Source of the DNA: an uncultured Sutterella sp.
GTDB lineage: Bacteria; Pseudomonadota; Gammaproteobacteria; Burkholderiales; Burkholderiaceae_F
Assembly (NCBI GenBank): GCA_902477615.1
Contig: CABSHY010000054.1
Coordinates: 1 to 7,691, forward strand
DNA: 7,691 nt
Reading direction: 5' to 3'
Part shown: piece after piece, positions 1-5,415 of the stretch
How positions within the stretch are numbered: position 1 is the stretch's first letter
Layout of the letters: each line of letters begins with the position of its first letter
Program-made: the position numbers and the translations under genes
Notes under the pieces: generated by a model
Database searches by the model: none
What the model was told of the DNA's origin: nothing
The model's input: the letters and a program-made list of their open reading frames with translations, nothing else

Positions 1-309
1 AGCAATAAACACAACACTTTTAATTTTGTCTTGAATCGCATAGCGTTCGGTGACTCGAATCGTGCCTTTAAGGTTCACATCAATGTCTCGACCGCTATTT
101 TGAACACCGGCATTATTAACCAATCCTTCAACTCCGTCGATCTCGGGTAAGTCGCCTGAGAAAATATCGGTCACAAAATGCGTGTATTGAGCGTGAGAAA
201 TGCTTGAAGGCAAAATATCCAAACCGATCACTTCATGGGCGTGCTTTAAAAACTCTTCGGCAATGGCTCTACCAATACCGCAACTGCTTCCCGTTACCAT
301 CACTTTCAT
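1..309 (-). CDS. Short-chain dehydrogenase/reductase (SDR), N-terminal part
   Basis: This is the first 103 codons of a gene that leaves the window. It is a NAD(P)-dependent short-chain dehydrogenase: the glycine-rich nucleotide-binding motif TGSSCGIG lies at residues 6-13, an acidic residue after the second strand (VIGLD) suggests NAD preference, NNAG follows near residue 70, and VNLKG is the helix-E asparagine motif. Only about 10 residues separate NNAG from VNLKG, where FabG-type enzymes have about 22, so it is a compact variant. The catalytic Ser-Tyr-Lys lies outside the window. The start ATG is preceded by GAGG, which sits in the last codons of the transporter gene; the transporter stop is 6 nt from this ATG, so the two are surely cotranscribed and perhaps translationally coupled. 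The substrate is unknown. A role linked to 7-deazaguanine metabolism is only inferred from the upstream riboswitch. Confidence 0.9.
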   Translation of the reverse strand, partial: MKVMVTGSSCGIGRAIAEEFLKHAHEVIGLDILPSSISHAQYTHFVTDIFSGDLPEIDGVEGLVNNAGVQNSGRDIDVNLKGTIRVTERYAIQDKIKSVVFIA

Positions 310-315
310 TAAAAA

Positions 316-1104
316 TTACCTCGCAACCGGAACGACCTGACCCAAATAGGGCGTTCCAACATTATTTTTACGCCATTTCTCGCTCACACGATAACCAAAC
401 CAAGAAAAGAGCACTTGACACAAAAGTTCTACCACCATGCCCAAAAGCGCACAGGAAAAGCATTGCACCAACGACCAACCAAAAAAGACGCGACTTACTA
501 AAAAGGCAAAAACAAAGTTATCCACGAATTGCGAGAAAGCCGTCGATGTTAAAGAACGACAAAAATACGCAACCGGCCCATTAGGATGACGTTTAAAGGC
601 TTTACCAACAAAATAATTCATGAAGTTATTCGTAAAAGAAGCAATCAAGAAAGCCGTTGCACTGCCGAAAATCACGTACCACGTTCCACCGAAGGTGTTG
701 TTAATTGACGTATTAATTAAGGCCTCGCCGCCTTCGACGTAAGCTTCTCCCCAAGTACCGGGAATGATGCTCACCAGAAAGAAAACACCACAAAGCGCCA
801 AATTCAAAAGCGTTGCAAAGATGGATAGTTGCGTTGCTGCCTTGGGACCGAAGTGTTTCGTCAAGACATCCAAAACAAGAAACACAAACCACGAAACGAT
901 CATGCCACAATCTAGCGCCAGCCAATCAAAGGGAACGTCAATGCTTTTGTTGGCCATCAAGTTCATTGAAAAAACGGCAGCAACAAATAACGTAAACGTA
1001 ACGGTAGGAACCGATTGAAGAAGTAGTTGAAACTCAGCGAAACTTAAACTGAGTTTTTCTTTGTACGAAAGTTTTTCCGCACAACAATATATGGGGTTTG
1101 ACAA
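316..1104 (-). CDS. VUT/YhhQ-family queuosine precursor transporter
   Basis: An inner-membrane protein of 262 residues with about six hydrophobic segments, resembling the VUT (DUF165, YhhQ/QueT-like) family that imports preQ0/preQ1 for queuosine synthesis. Supporting stretches are FLVLDVLTKHFGPKAA (the family's D-x(5)-FG-x-x-A region), FLIASFTNNFMNYFVGKAF, and LTSTAFSQFVDNFVFAFLV, which matches the ST-x(n)-D-x(3)-F helix of YhhQ. The reading frame is open to an ATG at 1188, but that ATG has a Shine-Dalgarno only about 2 nt away and lies inside a predicted terminator stem. I prefer the TTG at 1104, which has GAGGTG six bases upstream and lies beyond the terminator. Upstream is a preQ1-type riboswitch, which independently supports the substrate class. 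Downstream, 6 nt away, is the SDR gene. The family is fairly sure; the exact ligand is inferred. Confidence 0.85.
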   Translation of the reverse strand: MSNPIYCCAEKLSYKEKLSLSFAEFQLLLQSVPTVTFTLFVAAVFSMNLMANKSIDVPFDWLALDCGMIVSWFVFLVLDVLTKHFGPKAATQLSIFATLLNLALCGVFFLVSIIPGTWGEAYVEGGEALINTSINNTFGGTWYVIFGSATAFLIASFTNNFMNYFVGKAFKRHPNGPVAYFCRSLTSTAFSQFVDNFVFAFLVSRVFFGWSLVQCFSCALLGMVVELLCQVLFSWFGYRVSEKWRKNNVGTPYLGQVVPVAR

Positions 1105-1147
1105 AGACTGCACCTCAAAACAATTTAATAGAGGCGACAGAGCGGAC

Positions 1148-1193
1148 AAAAAAAATAAGGATACTCCCACAATAGAAGAATCCTTCATTCTCC
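1148..1193 (-). terminator. Riboswitch expression platform: terminator with competing antiterminator
   Basis: Minus-strand terminator: AAGGAU (1185-1180) pairs with AUCCUU (1162-1157). Inside it, after a U-U mismatch, CUUC (1178-1175) pairs with GGAG (1167-1164), leaving a 7-nt loop. The stem is followed by A and eight U (1155-1148). The 5' arm can instead pair with the aptamer's 3' edge: GGAGAAU (1193-1187) with AUUCUUC (1181-1175), seven pairs including one G-U, with a 5-nt loop. The two hairpins exclude each other. Ligand-stabilised P2 at 1197-1194 abuts the antiterminator, so preQ1 should favour termination and switch off the transporter operon. Confidence 0.85.
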
Positions 1194-1232
1194 CGTAGTT
1201 TTATTTATAGACAGGATGGTCACGAACTGTCT
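1189..1232 (-). promoter_or_regulatory. preQ1 class I riboswitch aptamer
   Basis: Read on the minus strand, P1 is AGACAG (1232-1227) paired with CUGUCU (1214-1209) around a 12-nt loop that starts with UUC and ends with C. An A-rich tail follows, then AACUACGGGAG. The loop CGUG (1224-1221) can pair with UACG (1197-1194) to form the P2 pseudoknot. This is the class I preQ1 architecture. The U directly after the P1 5' strand and the C directly before the P1 3' strand are where the known aptamers contact preQ1, and the tail closely resembles that of the Bacillus subtilis queC aptamer. The gene it precedes is a queuosine-precursor transporter, which fits independently. Ligand binding is inferred from sequence and structure only. 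Confidence 0.85.
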
Positions 1233-1317
1233 CCGATAAGTTGATCTTGTTGACCAACTTCTTTTTAAGCTAACACTTTAATTATTAAAGGTTTTCTTAA
1301 AAATGAAGATGGCGAGC

Positions 1318-1412
1318 CTTATCCTCGGCACTGCATTCAGTTCGCTATGGCTGCTTCGTTCCCGACCTGACCAGGTTAACGACGAATACATGCGAGGGGA
1401 CCCGCCGAGGCG
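1318..1412 (-). ncRNA. ffs: 4.5S signal recognition particle RNA (small bacterial type)
   Basis: The minus strand carries the SRP RNA core GGTCAGGTC-GGGAAC-GAAGCAGCC, the Ffh-binding domain with a GGAA tetraloop and the asymmetric loop. The ends close with a perfect 7-bp helix, CCUCGGC (1410-1404) with GCCGAGG (1329-1323), giving a hairpin RNA of about 95 nt like E. coli 4.5S RNA. It pairs with Ffh and FtsY for cotranslational membrane targeting. Relative to E. coli, the pair closing the tetraloop is inverted from C-G to G-C, a compensated change. Ends are approximate to a few bases. I see no convincing intrinsic terminator after it. The transporter leader lies about 85 nt downstream on the same strand, so some read-through into it is possible. 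Confidence 0.93.
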
Positions 1413-1600
1413 AAGTTTACCAAACATTCCCGCAAAAGTTCAATCTTCCCCATCTCAAAAATTCACACCAACTTGAAAATGCGCCTTAGACTAAAACAAT
1501 CAATGCCATAATTGGAAACTTTTCTACATACAAATTCGATCAAAATCGTTTAAAGTTGGACTATCGAATTTTTGAACACCTTTGATAGGGGTATATGACT
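1413..1600. other. Intergenic region between divergent ffs and trxA
   Basis: About 190 nt with no gene. It holds the ffs promoter on the minus strand. For trxA, a weak candidate on the plus strand is TTGAAA near 1473 followed, 16 nt later, by AACAAT; other hexamer pairs are no better. Just before the trxA start there is a small dyad, CTATC at 1561-1565 and GATAG at 1584-1588, touching the Shine-Dalgarno, of unknown meaning. Confidence 0.4.
1414..1443 (-). promoter_or_regulatory. Probable sigma-70 promoter of ffs
   Basis: On the minus strand, TTGAAC (1443-1438) and TAAACT (1419-1414) are separated by 18 nt and lie just upstream of the SRP RNA 5' end. The -35 matches 4 of 6 or better and the -10 matches 4 of 6. 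The start site predicted from this -10 falls a few bases inside the annotated 5' end, so the exact hexamers or the RNA end could shift by several bases. Confidence 0.5.
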
Positions 1601-1918
1601 ATGAGTAACATTATTCATCTTGACGACAGCAACTATGCAGCCGAAGTGGCTCAAGGCGTTGTGGTGGTTGACTTCTGGGCACCGTGGTGCGGTCCTTGCC
1701 GTGCTTTGGCTCCGAGCCTTGAAAAGGCCGCTGACGCATTTGCCGGTCAATTGCGCATTGCCAAATATAACGTCGATGAAGCTCAAGAATACGCTGCCAA
1801 ATTAGGCATCCGTTCCATCCCGACGTTGGCCGTCTACAAGGACGGTGAGTTAGTTCACCAACAAACCGGTGGCATGGGTTATTCTCAATTAGAAGACTTT
1901 TTGAAACAATTCATCTAA
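1601..1918 (+). CDS. trxA: Thioredoxin 1
   Basis: A cytoplasmic thiol-disulfide reductant of 105 residues, the normal length. The active site WCGPC is at residues 29-33, the buried aspartate of VDFWAPWC is D24, and the cis-proline is in SIPT (P74). The residue after the active-site cysteine is Arg, where E. coli has Lys. It is kept reduced by thioredoxin reductase and serves ribonucleotide reductase and other partners. Two ATG codons lie six bases apart. The second, at 1601, is preferred because the TAGGGG Shine-Dalgarno at 1586-1591 is 9 nt from it but only 3 nt from the one at 1595, and because MSNIIHL matches the usual N-terminus. A strong terminator follows, so it is probably monocistronic. 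The order trxA, rho, rpmE is typical of Burkholderiales. Confidence 0.97.
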   Translation: MSNIIHLDDSNYAAEVAQGVVVVDFWAPWCGPCRALAPSLEKAADAFAGQLRIAKYNVDEAQEYAAKLGIRSIPTLAVYKDGELVHQQTGGMGYSQLEDFLKQFI

Positions 1919-1935
1919 AATACATCTCGCGATGC

Positions 1936-1966
1936 ATGGGGTCGGTCATCGGCCCCATTTATTTTC
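1936..1966 (+). terminator. Intrinsic terminator of trxA
   Basis: A 9-bp stem (one G-U), ATGGGGTCG (1936-1944) with CGGCCCCAT (1950-1958), and a 5-nt loop, followed by TTATTTTC. It begins 17 nt after the trxA stop and separates trxA from rho. Confidence 0.9.
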
Positions 1967-2029
1967 TTATCGCAAAAAATCCTTTTTTCAATCACGATCA
2001 GTAACGCAGCTTCGGTTTCATACCCTTGC

Positions 2030-2071
2030 TCGACTTTTCAATTTGCTTTTAGTTATAAGTACTTACGTACT
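2030..2071 (+). promoter_or_regulatory. Probable rho promoter with overlapping palindrome
   Basis: TCGACT (2030-2035) and TATAAG (2054-2059) are spaced by 18 nt. The predicted start lies near 2066, giving a leader of only about 14 nt. A perfect dyad AGTAC-TTAC-GTACT (2058-2071) overlaps the -10 and the start site and could be an operator or a 5' hairpin. The promoter is read from hexamer similarity only; no long rho leader is evident if it is correct. Confidence 0.45.
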
Positions 2072-2079
2072 ATTTCGTT

Positions 2080-3342
2080 ATGCATCTTTCTGAACTCAAA
2101 TCCCTGCACGTCTCCAAGCTCCTTGACTGGGCTCTTGAACTTGGCATCGAAAACGCCAACCGTATGCGCAAGCAAGAATTAATGTTTGCCATTTTGAAAA
2201 AGCGTGCCAAAGAGGGTGAACAAATTTTCGGTGATGGCACACTTGAAGTGTTGCCCGACGGTTTCGGTTTCTTACGTAGTCCTGAAACGTCTTACCTTGC
2301 CAGCACCGACGACATCTACATCTCCCCGTCTCAAATCCGTCGTTTCAATCTCCACACGGGTGACTCCATTGAAGGGGAAGTTCGTACGCCGAAGGAAGGC
2401 GAACGCTATTTCGCATTGGTGAAAGTCGAAAAGGTTAACGGCTTGCCGCCGGAAAACCTCAAGCATCGCATCTTGTTTGAAAACTTAACGCCCTTGTTCC
2501 CGGATGAACACTTGGTGTTAGAACGCGATATCCGTGGTGATGAAAACCTCACGGGTCGTGTGATTGACATGATCGCTCCGATCGGTAAGGGCCAACGTGC
2601 TTTGATCGTTGCATCTCCCAAGAGCGGTAAGACCGTTTTGATGCAACACATTGCTCACGCCATCACGGCCAACCACCCTGACTGCGTGCTTTTCGTTCTC
2701 TTGATTGACGAACGTCCGGAAGAAGTGACCGATATGCAACGCACCGTTCAAGGTGAAGTCGTTGCTTCGACCTTTGACGAACCGGCCTCTCGCCACGTTC
2801 AAGTTACGGAAATGGTGATTGAAAAGGCCAAGCGCTTGGCCGAAAGCAAGAAAGACGTCATCATCTTGTTGGACTCCATCACCCGTTTGGCTCGTGCCTA
2901 CAATAACGTGATGCCGACCTCCGGTCGTGTGCTCTCCGGTGGCGTGGACGCCAACGCCCTTCACCGTCCCAAGCGCGTCTTCGGTGCCGCTCGTAACTTG
3001 GAAGAAGGCGGTTCTTTGACGATTATCGCTACGGCTTTGGTCGATACCGGCAGCCGCATGGACGACGTGATCTATGAAGAATTCAAGGGCACGGGTAACA
3101 TGGAAGTTCACCTCGAACGCCGCTTGGCTGAAAAGCGTATCTACCCGGCTATCAACGTTTTGCGCTCCGGCACCCGCCGAGAAGAATTGCTCTTGAAGCA
3201 AGACGTGATGCAAAAGGTTTGGATCTTGAGAAAACTTTTGAGCGACATGGACGAAGTCGAAGCCATGGAATTCTTGCTCGAACGCTTGAAGAACACCAAG
3301 ACCAATCAAGACTTCTTTGATTTGATGCGTCGCGGCGGTTAA
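2080..3342 (+). CDS. rho: Transcription termination factor Rho
   Basis: A hexameric RNA-dependent ATPase/helicase that terminates transcription. At 420 residues it is colinear with E. coli Rho (419). The N-terminal helical domain (about 1-47, RMRKQELMFAILK) is followed by the cold-shock RNA-binding domain (about 48-130, GFGFLRS, PSQIRRFNL). The RecA-like motor has Walker A SPKSGKT (179-185), the catalytic LLIDERPEEV (208-217), Walker B IILLDSITR (261-269), the Q-loop GRVLSGGVDANALHRPKR and the KGTGNMEVHLER region. Position 179 in Walker A is Ser, where the usual sequence is Pro (APPK). Asp210, Glu211, Arg212 and Ser266, which line the bicyclomycin pocket in E. coli, are present. No Shine-Dalgarno is visible before the ATG at 2080, but the N-terminus aligns with other Rho proteins (MHLSELKSLHVSKLL). 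Codon use is strongly biased, as in highly expressed genes. Confidence 0.98.
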   Translation: MHLSELKSLHVSKLLDWALELGIENANRMRKQELMFAILKKRAKEGEQIFGDGTLEVLPDGFGFLRSPETSYLASTDDIYISPSQIRRFNLHTGDSIEGEVRTPKEGERYFALVKVEKVNGLPPENLKHRILFENLTPLFPDEHLVLERDIRGDENLTGRVIDMIAPIGKGQRALIVASPKSGKTVLMQHIAHAITANHPDCVLFVLLIDERPEEVTDMQRTVQGEVVASTFDEPASRHVQVTEMVIEKAKRLAESKKDVIILLDSITRLARAYNNVMPTSGRVLSGGVDANALHRPKRVFGAARNLEEGGSLTIIATALVDTGSRMDDVIYEEFKGTGNMEVHLERRLAEKRIYPAINVLRSGTRREELLLKQDVMQKVWILRKLLSDMDEVEAMEFLLERLKNTKTNQDFFDLMRRGG

Positions 3343-3352
3343 TTCGCCCGAC

Positions 3353-3371
3353 TTTGAGGTTTAGCCTCAAA
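3353..3371. terminator. Small hairpin after rho
   Basis: Seven-bp stem TTTGAGG (3353-3359) with CCTCAAA (3365-3371), loop TTTAG, starting 10 nt after the rho stop. No U-run follows on the plus strand. It may protect the mRNA 3' end or act with the larger hairpin just downstream. Confidence 0.4.
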
Positions 3372-3384
3372 AACGCACCTCTCA

Positions 3385-3423
3385 CAAGGCGCTGGAAGAC
3401 TCTTTCAGCGCCTTGCAATTTAT
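3385..3423 (+). terminator. Probable intrinsic terminator of rho
   Basis: A long stem, CAAGGCGCTG (3385-3394) with CAGCGCCTTG (3406-3415), extended inside by GAAG/CTTT with an ACT loop. The following CAATTTATT is only moderately U-rich, so efficiency is uncertain. The 3' arm overlaps the -35 of the rpmE2 promoter. Confidence 0.7.
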
Positions 3424-3441
3424 TGAAAAATATCGGATAAT
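3413..3441 (+). promoter_or_regulatory. Sigma-70 promoter of rpmE2
   Basis: TTGCAA (3413-3418) and GATAAT (3436-3441) are separated by exactly 17 nt, matching 4 of 6 and 5 of 6 consensus positions. Transcription would start near 3448, giving a leader of about 107 nt before the L31 start codon. Confidence 0.7.
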
Positions 3442-3444
3442 TTC

Positions 3445-3536
3445 GGTCTTCTGTCGGAAACGCAGTTTGGCATGCCCGCTTTAAGACCTTTACTGATAAA
3501 GGCAGGTGCGCAAGGCCACTCCAGACGCCTGACTCT
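3445..3536 (+). promoter_or_regulatory. Structured 5' leader of rpmE2
   Basis: The leader can form GGTCTT (3445-3450) with AAGACC (3483-3488), or alternatively CCTTT (3487-3491) with AAAGG (3498-3502), which shares bases 3487-3488 with the first stem. A further stem, CAGGTG with CGCCTG, lies downstream. Ribosomal protein genes, including L31, often have autoregulatory leaders, so this is a candidate L31 leader. It is inferred from pairing only; I do not recognise a named RNA family. Confidence 0.35.
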
Positions 3537-3554
3537 TTATTAGGAAATTTAACA

Positions 3555-3809
3555 ATGAAACAAGGTATTCACCCGGAATATCGTGAAGTTGCTTTCTGCG
3601 ACTTGTCCATCAACAAGACCTTCATCATCAAGTCTACGGTTCAAACGAAAGAAACCGTTGAAATTGATGGCGTGACCTATCCGTTGATCAAGTTGGATAC
3701 GTCTTCTGAAAGCCACCCGTTCTACACGGGCGCTCAAACGCGTATCGTTGAAGCTGGCCGCGTTGAAAAGTTCCGCGCCAAGTACGCCAACATGGCCAAG
3801 AAGGCCTAA
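3555..3809 (+). CDS. rpmE2: 50S ribosomal protein L31 type B
   Basis: An 84-residue large-subunit ribosomal protein. It matches the type B (YkgM/RpmE2) form: KQGIHPEYREVAFCDLS at the N-terminus, SSESHPFYTG in the middle and AGRVEKFRAKY at the end. It lacks the zinc-binding cysteines of type A L31, having a single cysteine (C15), so it does not need zinc. The Shine-Dalgarno AGGAAA is about 7 nt before the ATG. It lies downstream of rho, as in many Burkholderiales, has its own promoter and is closed by a strong bidirectional terminator. Codon use is strongly biased towards a few codons, as expected for a highly expressed protein. In enterobacteria the type B form is a Zur-controlled spare; here I see no Zur box, and its position suggests the main copy. 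Confidence 0.96.
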   Translation: MKQGIHPEYREVAFCDLSINKTFIIKSTVQTKETVEIDGVTYPLIKLDTSSESHPFYTGAQTRIVEAGRVEKFRAKYANMAKKA

Positions 3810-3840
3810 TAGACAGTCGGTTTTCCGAACGTTTATTACG

Positions 3841-3872
3841 AAAAGAGGCACTCCGTTGGAGCGCCTCTTTTT
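3841..3872. terminator. Bidirectional intrinsic terminator between rpmE2 and the aspartase-like gene
   Basis: Stem GAGGC-A-CTCC (3845-3854) with GGAG-C-GCCTC (3858-3867), one A-C mismatch and a GTT loop, flanked by AAAA on the left and TTTTT on the right. It therefore ends the plus-strand rpmE2 transcript and the minus-strand transcript arriving from 3896. Confidence 0.92.
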
Positions 3873-3895
3873 CATTCCAGCTGAGTTTTTAAAAA

Positions 3896-5318
3896 CTAAA
3901 TCTTATTTTTCAATTTCTTAAATTGAGCAATCGCCGGCGCCATTTTTGCGGGATCAGTCATAATGATGGGATCTAGCAAAATTTGAGCTTCCTCTTCAGT
4001 CATCAAATTCATGGCCAAAACGGCTTCCTTCACCGTCACGCCATGCTTTTCAGCGTAGTGAGCAACACGTACACCTTCCGGGTAACCCAAAGATGCAGCC
4101 ACGACCGTCGACAAAGCAATCGAGCCTTCGGCTTCTTCTTGGCAGCGTTCTCGTTTTGCCTTAATGCCCTCAACGCAATCACGGCGCAAAATCACAAGTT
4201 CTTCAGAGACTAAACGCATGCTTTCAAACAAGCACTTATAAAACGTTGCATCCCAAACATTAAGGTCCAACTCTCCTTCATCGTAAGCCATAGAGATGGC
4301 CACATCATTGCCCACCACTTGATGCGCAATTTGAATCACCATTTCAGGAACGGTCGGATTGATTTTCCCCGGCATGATAGAGCTTCCGGGCGACAATTTC
4401 CGTCCAACCGGCACGAGGGCCACTGCTCATCAGGCGAAGGTCTTTACTGATTTTGCTCAAGCTGCAAGCAAGTTCCTTCACCAAAGCAGAAAGGCTCACC
4501 ATCAAATCACTGTTTTGGAAACCGTCAAAGAGGTTATCCATCGGACGAACATCTTCACCTAAGTTTTCAGAGATATGGCGGTAAAAGGCTTCCTTCATGC
4601 CGGGAGCGGCAGACAAACCCGTACCGACAGCGGTACCACCCATGACAAGTTCTAAGCATTCCGGACGGATACGCTTAAACTTTTGAGCAGTGCGATGCAT
4701 TAAACTGGCGTAGCCACCGAATTCTTGACCAAGCGTCAAGGGAAGAGCATCTTGCCAGCAAGTGCGACCGACTTTCACCACATCGGCGAATTCGTCTGCT
4801 TTAACTTCAAATGCTTTTTGAAGGGCTTCGACACCGGTGATGATGCTGTCAATCATCGGTAAGCACGCCAAGTGAGTTGCTGACGGAATCGTGTCGTTCG
4901 TGGATTGCCCCATATTGACATGCGTATTGGGGTGAACGGTTTCTTGACCTTTGTTGCCCGTCATCAATTCATTGGCCATATTGCCCAAGACTTCGTTCAT
5001 GTTCATGTTAAGGCACGTGTAGCCACCGCCTTGCCACATATCTAGCGGGAACTGATCATCGAAACTGCCATCCATCGTCATATCACAAGCTTTGGCAATG
5101 GCTTGAGCGATTTCAGGCTTCATGGCGCCGACTTCGGCATTGGCTTGAGCGCAAGCTTTTTTGATTTGTGCCAATGCACGGAAAATTTCCGGATAAAACA
5201 CAATGGGCATATGGGCTGCGCCCGAGACTTTCAGCATTCGATGGGTTTGAATACCGTAGTAGCAATCGTTGGAAATTTCCATTTCCCCGAGACAATCTCT
5301 TTCGATGCGAGTAGACAT
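3896..5318 (-). pseudogene. aspA: Aspartate ammonia-lyase-like gene, frameshifted
   Basis: The product would convert L-aspartate to fumarate and ammonia (fumarase/aspartase superfamily). Frame one (5318 to 4344) has the aspartase N-terminus (IERDCLGEMEISNDCYYGIQT), the QSTND substrate loop (residues 138-142), GRTCWQDALPLTLGQEF and SGPRAGWTEI. It then runs out of register and stops after about 15 unrelated residues. The family resumes in another frame at KLSPGSSIMPGKINP (from 4399) and continues to 3896. Joined, it would be about 478 residues, the E. coli AspA length. The break removes the catalytic serine loop from the first product. Spacing against E. coli AspA shows 14 nt missing. The Gln of the usual GRTQLQDA is Cys here (GRTCWQDA), so an aspartase-like paralogue is possible. 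AAGGAG precedes the start. Either a real lesion or a sequence error. Confidence 0.85.
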
Positions 5319-5415
5319 GTTCGCTCCTTGCGAAATTTGTTTAACTCACACCATTGTGAAGCTGAACTGTATTGATTGCTCAAAATATTAGAGAAACTAA
5401 CTCACAAATTAAGAG
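5319..5415 (-). promoter_or_regulatory. Upstream region of the aspartase-like gene with operator-like repeats
   Basis: The 97-nt gap between the LysR gene and the aspartase-like gene holds a perfect dyad TCACA-CCAT-TGTGA (5346-5359). It also holds a 9-nt direct repeat TAACTCACA at 5342-5350 and 5398-5406, 56 nt apart, the first overlapping the dyad. A second dyad TAACTC/GAGTTA (5398-5418) overlaps the LysR stop codon. No convincing -35/-10 pair was found. The spacing and arm order do not match CRP or FNR sites exactly. A regulator site is inferred. Confidence 0.4.

Noticed and set aside
204..584. Plus-strand open frame of 126 codons
   Set aside because: It lies antisense to the SDR and transporter genes, has no family resemblance and a basic, low-complexity composition typical of a shadow frame.
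1238..1260. Hairpin AAGTTG/CAACTT upstream of the riboswitch as part of the aptamer
   Set aside because: The class I aptamer is complete without it; the 6-bp stem with an 11-nt loop may be chance or a 5' stabilising hairpin.
2518..3309. Minus-strand open frame of 263 codons inside rho
   Set aside because: It is an antisense shadow of rho produced by rho's strong codon bias; the His- and Val-rich product resembles no protein family.
3419..3554. Zur operator before rpmE2
   Set aside because: Type B L31 genes are often Zur-controlled in enterobacteria, but no Zur-like palindrome was seen here and the gene sits in the housekeeping position after rho.
3549..3875. Minus-strand open frame of 108 codons over rpmE2
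   Set aside because: Antisense to a certain ribosomal protein gene and running through the bidirectional terminator.
4344..4423. Programmed ribosomal frameshift in the aspartase-like gene
   Set aside because: No slippery heptamer was seen, and the gap corresponds to 14 missing bases and about five missing residues rather than a simple +1 or -1 slip.
5372..5383. FNR box upstream of the aspartase-like gene (TTGA-TTGC-TCAA)
   Set aside because: The dyad is 12 nt and lacks the outer spacing of TTGAT-N4-ATCAA, so it does not fit an FNR site.
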